Of a stretch of DNA of 64,000 nt, positions 1 through 8,388 are shown in pieces. The position numbers were made by a program, and so were the translations under genes. The notes beneath the pieces are model-generated. The model was not told the DNA's origin and searched no databases. It saw nothing but the letters and a program-made list of their open reading frames with translations. The number at the start of each line of letters is the position of its first letter. Within the stretch, counting starts at the first letter, position 1. The DNA is from Pelagerythrobacter aerophilus (GTDB lineage: Bacteria; Pseudomonadota; Alphaproteobacteria; Sphingomonadales; Sphingomonadaceae): the NCBI RefSeq assembly GCF_003581645.1, contig NZ_QXFK01000018.1:480501-544500 (forward strand), read 5' to 3'.

Positions 1-395
1 CGCCGCGCGATCTCCGCATAAGGGAGGTTGTCCAGCCGCCGCATGAGCAGAATGCGGCGCGTGCGGTGGGGCAGCTTGTCGATACCCTCTGCGGCGTGGA
101 GGAGACGGATCTGCTGCTCGACGATCTGCGCCGGCCCGGGAGTCGTATCGGCGATGGATTGCAATTCGTCATTCTCACGAAAGCTCGTACGGCGAGACCG
201 GCGCACCTTGTCGATAGCGAGATTTACGGCCGCCCGCACGAGCAAGGCTTCTTTCGAGCGCACGACATGGCGCCGCTCGTACTGATCGATCTTCAGGTAT
301 GCTTCCTGCACGCAGTCTTCCGCGTCCTCGCGCGATACGCCCCGCCGCATCGCCGCGCTGCGCGCCTTCGCCATCATTTCAGACAAACTCGGCAT
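1..395 (-). CDS. ECF-type RNA polymerase sigma factor (C-terminus outside window)
   Basis: The reverse strand reads from ATG at 395 through at least 131 codons to the window edge without a stop. The product begins MPSLSEMMAKARSAAMRRG and shows the sigma-70 region 2 pattern (EDAEDCVQEAYLKIDQYE, then an arginine-rich stretch). After a linker comes the region 4 helix-turn-helix start (HRTRRILLMRRLDNLPYAEIA). That layout is typical of short extracytoplasmic-function sigma factors, which direct RNA polymerase to stress or iron-uptake promoters. An AGGAGG-like site lies 12 bases before the ATG. A FecR-type partner, if there is one, would lie beyond base 1. The subgroup cannot be told. Confidence 0.85.
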   Translation of the reverse strand, partial: MPSLSEMMAKARSAAMRRGVSREDAEDCVQEAYLKIDQYERRHVVRSKEALLVRAAVNLAIDKVRRSRRTSFRENDELQSIADTTPGPAQIVEQQIRLLHAAEGIDKLPHRTRRILLMRRLDNLPYAEIAR

Positions 396-538
396 GGAAG
401 TGTTCGACCTCCTCGTGACCAAGACGAAACTGTAAGCAGAACCCGACCAATTTATCGCATGTAATTTCGCTGCAGCCAGGCATCCCCGGAACCCTGCAAT
501 GCAGAGCGACCGCACAGCGCGGCCGGAAAACGTCTGCC

Positions 539-1063
539 TCAGGCCGATCTCGTGCGCAGCCGTCCCTCGTAATCGCGCTTACCCAGCGGGACGCCACGCG
601 AACGCAGGATGTCGTAGGCGGTCACGGCGTGGAAATGAAAGTTGGGCAGCGAGAACGAGAGGATGAAAGTCTCCGAGGTGAACGCCAGCATCCGCGGGCC
701 AATCTGAAGGTCCAGGTCCTTGCCCGCCCATCCGTTGACCTCGTCGGGAGTGAACGCTTCCAGCGCCGCTTCCGCCTTGCCGATCATGGCCTGCAAATCG
801 GCGAACGGGACTGGCCCGACCAAGGCAGGCGGAGCGAACACGCCGGTCTTCAGGGCTTCTACGCCCCACACCGAGTGATGCCACGCCGCTTCAATCTGAA
901 AATGGAAGGGGGCCATGTCGTCGAACAGGCGGGCGTTCACGAAGCTATCGGGATCGATACTCGTCTCCGCACAATGAATCGCCGCACGGTCGAGGAAACC
1001 TTTGATGGCCCTTACGGTCTGAAGGAAGGTCGGTACGCTGAGGTCATAGAGCAGTGTCGACAT
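539..1063 (-). CDS. DUF1993 family protein
   Basis: A 174-residue cytoplasmic protein beginning MSTLLYDLSVPTFLQTVRAI. It has the features I associate with DUF1993: an N-terminal helix with FL, a middle F(D)DMAPFHFQIEAAWHH segment, and a C-terminal FHFHAVTAYDILRSRGVPLGKRDYEG. These are predicted DinB-like helical bundles of unknown role. The ATG at 1063 is chosen because GAGGAAAACC precedes it; a longer frame to 1186 has no ribosome site. It stands alone between the sigma factor and the serine tRNA. No function is assigned. Confidence 0.85.
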   Translation of the reverse strand: MSTLLYDLSVPTFLQTVRAIKGFLDRAAIHCAETSIDPDSFVNARLFDDMAPFHFQIEAAWHHSVWGVEALKTGVFAPPALVGPVPFADLQAMIGKAEAALEAFTPDEVNGWAGKDLDLQIGPRMLAFTSETFILSFSLPNFHFHAVTAYDILRSRGVPLGKRDYEGRLRTRSA

Positions 1064-1217
1064 CGGTTTTCCTCGCTTCGAACGGCCCCGCAGTCTGTCC
1101 TTCAACAGCATGTAATCGAATAGCTGCAACGGCAAGATCGGAAGCTGGACGGAGCGCACTGGCCCAAAACGCCGCCAAGACGACAACGGCCGACGTCACC
1201 CGGCGAAGAAAGCAAAA

Positions 1218-1308
1218 TGGCGGAGCGGGAGGGATTCGAACCCTCGATACGGGGTTGCCGTATACACACTTTCCAGGCGTGCGCCTTCGACCACTCGGCC
1301 ACCGCTCC
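1218..1308 (-). tRNA. tRNA-Ser (anticodon GGA), CCA encoded
   Basis: On the reverse strand the acceptor arm GGAGCGG (from 1308) pairs with CCGCTCC near the 3' end, followed by discriminator G and a genomically encoded CCA (1220-1218). The anticodon loop reads CTGGAAAG, giving GGA, which decodes UCC/UCU serine codons. The T arm contains GGTTCGAATCC. The long variable arm (TATACGG...CCGTATC) is characteristic of class II serine tRNAs. Body length is 88 nt plus CCA. Confidence 0.97.
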
Positions 1309-1502
1309 GCATGCCTGTTCCTGGCAGACGCGCGCACCTAGCGGGGGATCGGGGCCGGCGCAAGGCGTAGGCTTCATGTGGGGCGGAGCGGCTGCGGGAT
1401 GGGGCGTGAAAAGGCGCTCCCGGGCGGCGCGGACTTGTGATAAGCAGGGTGCCGGTGGCGGCGCTGCGCGGATCGGCATTCCCTGCGAACGTTGCCTCCA
1501 GG

Positions 1503-1540
1503 AGCCCCTTTCCGCCCTCCAAAACGCGTGGAAAGGGGCT
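1503..1540 (+). terminator. GC-rich hairpin followed by T tract in the leader of the cyclophilin gene
   Basis: AGCCCCTTTCC (1503-1513) and GGAAAGGGGCT (1530-1540) form an 11-bp perfect stem with a 16-base loop, followed by TTTTCC on the plus strand only. It ends 34 bases before the cyclophilin start codon, and no plus-strand gene lies upstream. It would therefore either stop stray transcription or attenuate the cyclophilin transcript. The rest of 1309-1574 shows no gene or recognisable RNA. Confidence 0.6.
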
Positions 1541-1574
1541 TTTCCTTGGGCCCCGCGGCTGGCAAGCTCGATCC

Positions 1575-2543
1575 ATGAACACCGTCGTTCTTGCGCTCGC
1601 CGCAGCCGAGCTCGCACTCGCCCCCTCGATCGTTCCCCCGACGCCGGTGCCCACGGCCGGCCAGGAGGAAGCGGCAACCCCGCTCAGTCCCGGTGAGATC
1701 GTGGCCGCGGCGCCAGAGTCCGAGTGGGTCCGGATCGCGCCCGAAGACCTGCTGGTGATGACGCTCGCTCCCGATGCGGACGGCGATCCGCGGGAGGTCG
1801 TCATCCAGTTGATGCCCGCGCCCTACGGCGAGGGATGGGTCGGGAACATCCGCACGCTCGCCCGCGAACGCTGGTACGACGGGATCGCCGTCACCCGCGT
1901 GCAGGACAACTACGTGGTCCAGTGGGGCGATCCGAATGCGGAGGACGAGTCCGCCGCGAAACCACTGCCCGCCGGGCTGCGGACAATGAAGGAAGCCGAC
2001 TACGTCGTGCCCTTCGGCCAAACCCGCCCGCGGCAGAGGGTCGTGATCATGTCGGACCCCTATTCCGACATGGCATTCTACGAGGCCGGGTGGCCGCTGG
2101 CGACGAGGGACGGGAACGCGTGGCCCGTCCACTGCTACGGCATGGTCGGCGTCGGCCGTGGCTATTCCCCCGATACCGGCTCGGGCGCCGAACTCTACAC
2201 GGTGATCGGCCATGCGCCGCGCCATCTGGACCGCAACATCGCGGTGGTCGGGCGCGTGGTCGAAGGGATCGAGCACCTGTCCAGCCTGCCGCGCGGCACG
2301 GGGCCGCTCGGTTTCTACGAGGATCCGGCGCAGAACGTGCCGATCATCTCGATCCGCGTTGCCAGCGACCTTCCCGAAAGCGAGCGGCCGCGGTTCGAAT
2401 ATCTCTCGACCGAGGGCGCCACTTTCGAGCGCTATGTCCAGGCACGGACGAACCGGCGCGATCCGTTCTTCATCACGCCCGCGCGCGGAATCGACGTCTG
2501 CAATGCGCCGGTGCCGGTGCGGCGCGTGGCGGACGGCGGCTAG
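1575..2543 (+). CDS. Cyclophilin-type peptidyl-prolyl isomerase, probably exported
   Basis: A 322-residue protein. The N-terminus MNTVVLALAAAELALAPS looks like a weak signal sequence, followed by a proline-rich linker. The cyclophilin fold is recognisable from residue about 50: VVIQLMPAPYGEGWVGNIRTLARERWYDGIAVTRV at the front, and TVIGHAPRHLDRNIAVVGRVVEGIEHL plus VPIISIRVASDLP at the back. It would catalyse proline cis-trans isomerisation, probably in the periplasm. A start at 1437 would extend the frame upstream through the terminator-like hairpin and is less likely; the ribosome site at 1575 is weak. Its stop overlaps the stop of the convergent VOC gene. Confidence 0.85.
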   Translation: MNTVVLALAAAELALAPSIVPPTPVPTAGQEEAATPLSPGEIVAAAPESEWVRIAPEDLLVMTLAPDADGDPREVVIQLMPAPYGEGWVGNIRTLARERWYDGIAVTRVQDNYVVQWGDPNAEDESAAKPLPAGLRTMKEADYVVPFGQTRPRQRVVIMSDPYSDMAFYEAGWPLATRDGNAWPVHCYGMVGVGRGYSPDTGSGAELYTVIGHAPRHLDRNIAVVGRVVEGIEHLSSLPRGTGPLGFYEDPAQNVPIISIRVASDLPESERPRFEYLSTEGATFERYVQARTNRRDPFFITPARGIDVCNAPVPVRRVADGG

Positions 2544-2905
2544 AGCCGCTGCATCAGTTCGATACGGTTGCCGAACGGATCGACGATGTCGCCGCGGACG
2601 TAGCCCTCGAGCGGTTTGCCCGGAGTGAAGGCCACTCCGGCGGTTTCGAGCCGGGCGGCAAAGCTCTCCAGATCGTCCACCAGCAGCGCGGGATGCGCCT
2701 TGTGCGCCGGGCGGAAATCGCGTTCGACGCCCAAGTGAATGTTCGCGCCGCCGCCCACGAACCAGCAGCCCCCGCTCACCGCGAGGTGCGCGGGCTTGGG
2801 CACTTCTTCGAGCCCGAGGATTCCAGCGTAGAACGCGCGCGCCGTCGGCTCCTCCCCCACGGGCATGGAGACCTGCACGTGGTCGATGCCGATCACGCCC
2901 GCCAT
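2540..2905 (-). CDS. VOC (glyoxalase/bleomycin resistance) family protein
   Basis: A 121-residue single vicinal-oxygen-chelate unit starting MAGVIGIDHVQVSMPVGEE. It contains AFYAGILGLEEVPKP and ends in DPFGNRIELMQRL, the usual VOC C-terminal strand bearing the metal-ligand Glu. The substrate cannot be inferred. Its ATG overlaps the rsh stop codon in a TGATG arrangement, so it is probably translated by coupling to rsh on the same message. It converges with the cyclophilin gene. Confidence 0.9.
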   Translation of the reverse strand: MAGVIGIDHVQVSMPVGEEPTARAFYAGILGLEEVPKPAHLAVSGGCWFVGGGANIHLGVERDFRPAHKAHPALLVDDLESFAARLETAGVAFTPGKPLEGYVRGDIVDPFGNRIELMQRL

Positions 2906-4992
2906 CAGATGCGCTCCGCCTGGGCGACCGCATCGCTGGCACGCAGGGCGCTGATGATGCGGGTGAGGTGCGCGAGGTCCTGCACTTCCAGATCGAGCTC
3001 GTAGGTCTGGAACGGGCTGTCGCGCTGCGTCTGGTCGAGTGCGACGACGTTGGCGAGGTTCTGCGCGAAGATCGCCGCCATGTCGGCCAGCGTGCCGGGC
3101 CGGTCGTAGAGGATCACCCGCAGCCGGCCCACCGCACCCTGCGAACGCTGGCCCCACGACAGGTCGAGCCAGTCGGAGTCGATCCCGCTCGCCAGCTCGA
3201 GGCAGTCGATCGCGTGAACCTCCACCCCCTCGCCCGGTTTGCGCAGGCCGACGATGCGGTCGCCCGGAACCGGATGGCAGCACTTGGCGAGCTGGAAGCC
3301 GACCCCCGGCGTGAGGCCGCGGATGGAGATGACCCGCTCCCGCGCCGGCCACTCGGTCTCGGCGATCTTGGCGGTCGAGCCGGGGACCAGCGCCTCCATC
3401 ACCTCGCGGTCGTCGAGCTTGGCCGCGCCGATCGCGTACATCAGGTCTTCCTCGTCCTCCAGCTCGAGCCGGGCGACGGCGTCGCGGATCGCCTTCTTGC
3501 CGATCTTGGCCGGTACGCGCGCGGCGATCTCGTCGAACAGCTTGCTGCCGATCTCCGCCACTTCGGCCCGCTCCTTGAGGCGCACCGCGCGGCGGACCGC
3601 GGCACGCGCCTTGCCGGTCACGACGAAGCCGAGCCACGAGAGCTGCGGTTCGGCATTCTTGCTCTTGATGATCTCGACCACGTCGCCGTTCTCGAGCTGC
3701 GTGCGCAGCGGAACGTGGCGGCCGTTGATCTTCGCGCCGACGGTTTGGGCGCCGAGATCGGTATGGACCCCGAAAGCGAAATCGACCGGGGTCGCGCCGA
3801 TCGGAAGCTGGAACAGCGCACCCTTGGGCGTGAAGGCGAAGATGCGATCCTGGTAGATCGCCATGCGCGTATGCTCGAGCAGTTCCTCGGCATCGTGGCT
3901 GGCGTCGACGATCTCGATCAGGTCGCGCAGCCAGCCGACCTGCCCGTCGGGCCGGTCCGCCTGCTTGTAGGCCCAGTGCGCGGCGAGGCCGAACTCGTTG
4001 GTCCGGTGCATCTCGCGCGTGCGGATCTGCACCTCGACCCGCATCGAGTTCTCGTAGATCAGCGAGGTGTGGATCGAGCGGTAGCCGTTGGTCTTGGGCG
4101 TCGAGATATAGTCCTTGAACCGCCCGGGGATGAACTGCCAGGTCGTGTGCAGCACACCCATCGCGGCGTAGCAGTCGGCCTCGCTCTCGCAGATCACGCG
4201 GAAGGCCATGATGTCGCTGACCTGCTCGAACGGCATGTGGCGCTCGGCCATCTTGCGCCAGATCGAATAGGGATGCTTCTCGCGGCCCGAGACCTCGACC
4301 TTGAGCCCCGCTTCGGCCAGCGCCTGCTTGATCGCCAGCGCGATCGCATCGACCTGCCCGCCGCCCTGCTTGCGGATTTCCTCCAGCCGGCCGGTGATCG
4401 TGCGGTAGGCTTCGGGCTCGAGCTGCTCGAAGGCGAGGAGCTGCATCTCGCGCATGTATTCGTACATGCCCACCCGCTCGGCCAGCGGGGCGTAGATATC
4501 CATCGTCTCGCGCGCGATCCGGCGGCGCTTCTCCGGGCTCTTGATGAAATGGAGCGTGCGCATGTTGTGCAGCCGGTCGCCGAGCTTGACCAGCAGCACG
4601 CGGATGTCCTCGCTCATCGCCAGCAGGAACTTGCGCAGGTTCTCGGCCGCCCGCTCGTTCTCGGGCATGGCCTCGATCTTGGAGAGCTTGGTCACGCCGT
4701 CGACCAGCCGCGCGACGTCGGGCCCGAAGTTCTCCTCGACGTCCTCGATCGTCGCCAGCGTGTCCTCCACCGTGTCGTGGAGCAGCGCGGTGACGATCGT
4801 CTCCTGATCGAGCTGCAGGTCGGTCATCAGCCCGGCGACCTCGACCGGGTGACTGAAATAGGGATCGCCGCTGGCCCGCTTCTGCGTGCCGTGCTTCTGC
4901 ACGGTGTAGACATAGGCGCGGTTGAGCAACGCCTCGTCGGCGTCGGGGTCGTACCCCTTGACCCGTTCCACTAGTTCGTACTGACGCAACAT
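2905..4992 (-). CDS. rsh: Bifunctional (p)ppGpp synthetase/hydrolase, Rsh (RelA/SpoT family)
   Basis: A 695-residue alarmone enzyme of the full long-RSH architecture. The N-terminal HD hydrolase domain has H72-D73 in ALLHDTVEDT. The synthetase domain carries RFKD at 291-294 followed by YISTPKTNGYRSIHTS; the RxKD form marks bifunctional Rel/SpoT enzymes rather than mono-functional RelA. A TGS domain follows (IFAFTPKGALFQLPIGATP, about 385-450), and an ACT domain forms the C-terminus. The start MLRQYELVERVKG is the family N-terminus; a 26-residue longer reading frame is unlikely. It makes and degrades (p)ppGpp in the stringent response and is followed, stop-on-start, by the VOC gene. Confidence 0.97.
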   Translation of the reverse strand: MLRQYELVERVKGYDPDADEALLNRAYVYTVQKHGTQKRASGDPYFSHPVEVAGLMTDLQLDQETIVTALLHDTVEDTLATIEDVEENFGPDVARLVDGVTKLSKIEAMPENERAAENLRKFLLAMSEDIRVLLVKLGDRLHNMRTLHFIKSPEKRRRIARETMDIYAPLAERVGMYEYMREMQLLAFEQLEPEAYRTITGRLEEIRKQGGGQVDAIALAIKQALAEAGLKVEVSGREKHPYSIWRKMAERHMPFEQVSDIMAFRVICESEADCYAAMGVLHTTWQFIPGRFKDYISTPKTNGYRSIHTSLIYENSMRVEVQIRTREMHRTNEFGLAAHWAYKQADRPDGQVGWLRDLIEIVDASHDAEELLEHTRMAIYQDRIFAFTPKGALFQLPIGATPVDFAFGVHTDLGAQTVGAKINGRHVPLRTQLENGDVVEIIKSKNAEPQLSWLGFVVTGKARAAVRRAVRLKERAEVAEIGSKLFDEIAARVPAKIGKKAIRDAVARLELEDEEDLMYAIGAAKLDDREVMEALVPGSTAKIAETEWPARERVISIRGLTPGVGFQLAKCCHPVPGDRIVGLRKPGEGVEVHAIDCLELASGIDSDWLDLSWGQRSQGAVGRLRVILYDRPGTLADMAAIFAQNLANVVALDQTQRDSPFQTYELDLEVQDLAHLTRIISALRASDAVAQAERI

Positions 4993-5054
4993 CGCAGGAA
5001 GGATGTGAGGATTACGCGGGTCGCCGCAAGTGTTTTCCGTGTGAGCGCAGTGAA

Positions 5055-5083
5055 TTGCGATTCCGTGCAACAGGCGTTATAAC
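5055..5083 (+). promoter_or_regulatory. Sigma-70-type promoter for the toxin-antitoxin pair, leaderless arrangement
   Basis: TTGCGA (5055-5060), a 17-base spacer and TATAAC (5078-5083) match a housekeeping promoter. The antitoxin ATG begins at 5090, six bases after the -10 element, which is about where transcription should begin. The antitoxin mRNA would then start at or next to its AUG and lack a ribosome binding site. This is inferred from spacing only. Confidence 0.55.
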
Positions 5084-5089
5084 ACGAGT

Positions 5090-5317
5090 ATGAACGCGAC
5101 GCTCAAGATCACCCGCATCGGCAATTCCGCCGGGATCATCCTGCCGAAGGAGGTGCTGGCACGCCTCCGCGCTGGCGTGGGCGACGCGCTGTTTCTGACC
5201 GAAGCACCCGATGGCGTTCGCCTGACCGCAGCTGACCCCGATTTCGCATCCAAAATGGAAGCAGCTGAAGCGATCATGCGCGAAGATCGTGATATCCTGC
5301 GGGTCCTCGCCAAATAG
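5090..5317 (+). CDS. AbrB/MazE/SpoVT-type antitoxin
   Basis: A 75-residue protein starting MNATLKITRIGNSAGIILPK, the swapped-hairpin AbrB DNA-binding fold seen in MazE-like antitoxins. The C-terminal half (DPDFASKMEAAEAIMREDRDILRVLAK) is an acidic and basic helix of the kind that wraps around a partner toxin. It is followed after nine bases by a Doc-family toxin, so it is probably the cognate antitoxin and the operon autorepressor. A good promoter lies immediately before its ATG. Confidence 0.92.
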   Translation: MNATLKITRIGNSAGIILPKEVLARLRAGVGDALFLTEAPDGVRLTAADPDFASKMEAAEAIMREDRDILRVLAK

Positions 5318-5326
5318 GGACACGAG

Positions 5327-5725
5327 ATGGGCGGAGAACGCGCGGAGCCGGTCTGGCTCGACAGCGAGATCGCGCTTGCGATTCATGACCGGCAGCTCGC
5401 GGAACACGGTGGCGGGCACGGCCTGCGCGACCGCGGGGCGCTTGACTCTGCCCTCGCACGTCCGGTCAATCGCTGGACTTATGGTGAGGACGATCGCGCC
5501 CGCCTCGCTGCAGCTTATCCTTTCGGCATCGCGCGCAACCATCCCTTTGCCGACGGCAACAAGCGCACGGCCTGGGTCATGGCGCGCCTGTTCCTGAGGC
5601 TGAACGGGGTCGAGATCGCCTTCTCGGCGGAAGATGCCATTCGCGCGGTTCAGACACTTGCGGCGGGCAAACTCGACGAGGACGAACTAGCGGACTGGTT
5701 GCGAGAGCGGGTGGTCACCGGCTGA
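5327..5725 (+). CDS. doc: Doc-type (death-on-curing, Fic fold) toxin
   Basis: A 132-residue Fic/Doc protein with the signature H72-PFADGNK-R80 (HxFx[D/E]GN[K]R). The Lys replacing the second Gly is the Doc variant. In phage P1, Doc phosphorylates EF-Tu and blocks translation. The MGGERAEPVWLDSEIALAIHDRQL N-terminus is typical of chromosomal Doc proteins. All catalytic residues are present, so the toxin should be functional. It is paired with an AbrB-type antitoxin rather than classic Phd. Confidence 0.93.
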   Translation: MGGERAEPVWLDSEIALAIHDRQLAEHGGGHGLRDRGALDSALARPVNRWTYGEDDRARLAAAYPFGIARNHPFADGNKRTAWVMARLFLRLNGVEIAFSAEDAIRAVQTLAAGKLDEDELADWLRERVVTG

Positions 5726-5819
5726 ACACCGCCGTGTGCTAAGTTGCACGGCGCGCAACCGTTGTTTCCCCGAATGGCGATATACGCGGGCTGCGATCTC
5801 GGCTAGGCTTTCAGCCGCG

Positions 5820-7262
5820 ATGTTGCAGGACCTCGACGCCATCCTCCTCGCGCGGATCCAGTTCGCCTTCACGGTGAGCTTCCACTTCTTCTTTCCGGCG
5901 TTCTCGATCGGGCTCGCGAGCTATCTCGCGGTGCTCGAAGGGCTGTGGCTCAAGACGGGCGAGCAGCGCTATCACGACCTGTTCAAGTACTGGCTGAAGA
6001 TCTTCGCCGTCACTTTCGCGATGGGCGTCGTCTCGGGCATCGTGCTGTCCTACCAGTTCGGCACCAACTGGGCGGTGTTCTCCGACCGCGCAGGGCCGGT
6101 GATCGGGCCGCTGATGGCCTACGAGGTATTGACCGCCTTCTTCCTCGAAGCCGGGTTCCTCGGCGTTATGCTGTTCGGGATGGAGAAGGTCGGGCGCAAG
6201 CTGCACTTCGCGGCGACCTGCATGGTCGCGCTCGGCACCTTCGTTTCGGCGTTCTGGATCCTCAGCGTCAACTCGTGGATGCAGACGCCGACCGGGTTCG
6301 TGATGGGGGACAACGGGCAGTTTCTGCCGGGCGGGAGCTGGTGGGACATCGTCTTCAACCCGAGCTTCCCCTACCGCCTCGTCCACACGGTGATCGCGGC
6401 CTATCTGACCACCGCGTTCGCGGTCGGCGGGGTCGGCGCCTGGCACCTGCTCAAGGACCGCACCAATCCGCACGCCCGAACGATGTTCTCGATGGCGATG
6501 TGGATGGCCGCGATCGTCGCGCCGATCCAGATCCTCGCGGGCGACCTGCACGGGCTCAACACGCTCGAGCACCAGCCGGCCAAGGTCATGGCAATGGAGG
6601 GGCATTTCGAAAGCCACCCCGACGGCGCGCCGCTGATCCTGTTCGGCATTCCGGACAGCGAGGAAGAGACGGTCCACTATGCGGTCGAGATTCCCAAGGC
6701 CTCCTCGCTGATCCTCAAGCACGACCTGAACGCCCCGCTCGCCGGGCTCGACACGATTCCGGAGGAGAACCGGCCGCCGGTGGAGGTCGTGTTCTGGTCG
6801 TTCCGGGTGATGGTCGGGATCGGCCTGGCGATGCTCGGGCTCGGGCTGTGGAGCCTGCTGGCGCGGGCGCGCCGCAAGCTCTACGACTGGCGCTGGCTCC
6901 ACCGCGCGGCGCTGGTCATGGGCCCTTCCGGCTTTGCCGCGGTGCTCGCCGGATGGATCACCACCGAGGTCGGGCGGCAGCCGTGGACGATCTACGGCCT
7001 GCTGCGCACCGCCGACAGCGCCAGCCCGCTCGCCGCGCCGGCCGTAGCCACGTCACTGGTGGCGTTCATCGTCGTCTACTTCGCGGTGTTCGGAGCGGGG
7101 ACCTGGTATATCCTCAGGCTGATGAGCAAGTCGCCCATGCCCGGCGAGCGCGGCGTCAAGCACGGCGAGAAAGGGCCGATCCGTACTTCCGGCATCACCC
7201 CGGGGCCGACGCAGAATCCCGGCAGGCGCGAGACCATTCCGGACGGAGAGGACGAGGCATGA
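5820..7262 (+). CDS. cydA: Cytochrome bd-type ubiquinol oxidase subunit I (CydA/CioA)
   Basis: A 480-residue multi-spanning membrane protein that oxidises ubiquinol and carries the haems of the bd oxidase. It begins MLQDLDAILLARIQFAFTVS with His22 in the position of the first haem ligand, and has the hallmark GRQPW at 385-389 (GWITTEVGRQPW). The region before helix VII is short, as in cyanide-insensitive CioA forms, rather than the long Q-loop of E. coli CydA. The C-terminal tail is hydrophilic. It overlaps cydB by ATGA. No FNR-like palindrome is seen upstream, so oxygen control cannot be read from the sequence. Confidence 0.96.
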   Translation: MLQDLDAILLARIQFAFTVSFHFFFPAFSIGLASYLAVLEGLWLKTGEQRYHDLFKYWLKIFAVTFAMGVVSGIVLSYQFGTNWAVFSDRAGPVIGPLMAYEVLTAFFLEAGFLGVMLFGMEKVGRKLHFAATCMVALGTFVSAFWILSVNSWMQTPTGFVMGDNGQFLPGGSWWDIVFNPSFPYRLVHTVIAAYLTTAFAVGGVGAWHLLKDRTNPHARTMFSMAMWMAAIVAPIQILAGDLHGLNTLEHQPAKVMAMEGHFESHPDGAPLILFGIPDSEEETVHYAVEIPKASSLILKHDLNAPLAGLDTIPEENRPPVEVVFWSFRVMVGIGLAMLGLGLWSLLARARRKLYDWRWLHRAALVMGPSGFAAVLAGWITTEVGRQPWTIYGLLRTADSASPLAAPAVATSLVAFIVVYFAVFGAGTWYILRLMSKSPMPGERGVKHGEKGPIRTSGITPGPTQNPGRRETIPDGEDEA

Positions 7263-8257
7263 TCGACCTGTCGCTCATCTGGGCCTTCATCATCGCCTTC
7301 GCGGTCTTCGCCTACGTGGTGATGGACGGGTTCGATCTCGGGATCGGCATTCTCTTCCCCGGCTTCACCGTGGGCGAGGAGCGCGACAGCGCGATGAACT
7401 CGATCGCGCCGGTGTGGGACGGAAACGAGACCTGGCTGGTGCTCGGCGGCGGCGGCCTGCTCGCGGCCTTCCCGCTCGCCTACGCGATCGTGCTGCCGGC
7501 GACCTATCCGCTGATCATCGCCATGCTGCTGGGCCTCGTGTTCCGCGGGGTGGCGTTCGAGTTCCGCTGGCGCGATCCCGGGCACCGCGCGCTGTGGGAC
7601 CTCGCCTTCGCGGTCGGCTCGTTCGTCGCCGCGCTGACCCAGGGCATGGTGCTCGGCGCGTTGCTGCAGGGGATCGAGGTCGCGGACCGCGCCTATGCCG
7701 GAAGCTGGTGGGACTGGCTGACGCCCTATACGCTGCTGACCGGCCTGGGCACGGTCGCCGGCTACGCGCTGCTCGGCAGCACCTGGCTGATCTGGAAGCT
7801 CGAGGGCCCGGCGCAGGACCACGCCCGCCGCATGGCGTTCCGCGCGGCGATCGCGACGCTGGCGCTGCTGGCCGCGGTCAGCGTCTATACCGTGTTTCTC
7901 GAGGCGCAGTATTTCGACCGCTGGTTCTCGATGCCGAGCGTGCTGTTCGCGGCCAACGTGCCGCTGCTGACCGCGATCATCGCCTTCCTGCTGTTCCGCG
8001 GCCTCGCCAAGGGTTGGGAAGCTGCGCCGTTCTGGCTCTCACTCGCGCTGTTCTTCCTCGGCATGGCGGGGCTCGGCGTGTCGATGTTCCCCTACATCGT
8101 GCCCGATCAGGTGACGATCTGGGACGCGGCCGCGCCCGAGAGCAGCCAGATCTTCATGCTGATCGGGGTCGGCATCACCATGCCGCTGATCATCGCCTAC
8201 ACCGGCTGGGCCTACTGGGTCTTCCGCGGCAAGGTGGGCCACGAAGGTTATCACTGA
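7259..8257 (+). CDS. cydB: Cytochrome bd-type ubiquinol oxidase subunit II (CydB/CioB)
   Basis: A 332-residue integral membrane partner of CydA. The N-terminus contains VVMDGFDLGIGILFP and the highly conserved WDGNETWLVLGGGGLLAAFPLAY segment, the family signature. It ends in ITMPLIIAYTGWAYWVFRGK. ATGA overlap with cydA and TGATG-type overlap with the next microprotein show a tightly coupled three-gene operon. Confidence 0.97.
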   Translation: MIDLSLIWAFIIAFAVFAYVVMDGFDLGIGILFPGFTVGEERDSAMNSIAPVWDGNETWLVLGGGGLLAAFPLAYAIVLPATYPLIIAMLLGLVFRGVAFEFRWRDPGHRALWDLAFAVGSFVAALTQGMVLGALLQGIEVADRAYAGSWWDWLTPYTLLTGLGTVAGYALLGSTWLIWKLEGPAQDHARRMAFRAAIATLALLAAVSVYTVFLEAQYFDRWFSMPSVLFAANVPLLTAIIAFLLFRGLAKGWEAAPFWLSLALFFLGMAGLGVSMFPYIVPDQVTIWDAAAPESSQIFMLIGVGITMPLIIAYTGWAYWVFRGKVGHEGYH

Positions 8258-8388
8258 TGGATGAGGCCGGTCGCGAGGCCGAGCGGAAGCCGCTGTGGCA
8301 GCGACTCGCATGGCTCGCGGCGATCTGGCTCGCCAGCGTCGCGGTGCTCGGCGTGGTGGCCTGGATACTGAGACTGTGGATCGCCTGA
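8257..8388 (+). CDS. DUF2474 small membrane protein of the bd oxidase operon
   Basis: A 43-residue single-span protein: a charged N-terminus (MDEAGREAERKPLWQRLAW) then one hydrophobic helix ending LRLWIA. DUF2474 proteins regularly follow CioB and are thought to be small accessory subunits, comparable in position to CydX. Its ATG shares the final A of the cydB TGA, so it is translated by coupling. The role is inferred from context. Confidence 0.88.
   Translation: MDEAGREAERKPLWQRLAWLAAIWLASVAVLGVVAWILRLWIA

Noticed and set aside
2968-4974. A 668-codon plus-strand frame opposite rsh
   Set aside because: Antisense shadow of a well conserved gene; low-complexity Asp/Leu/Arg composition.
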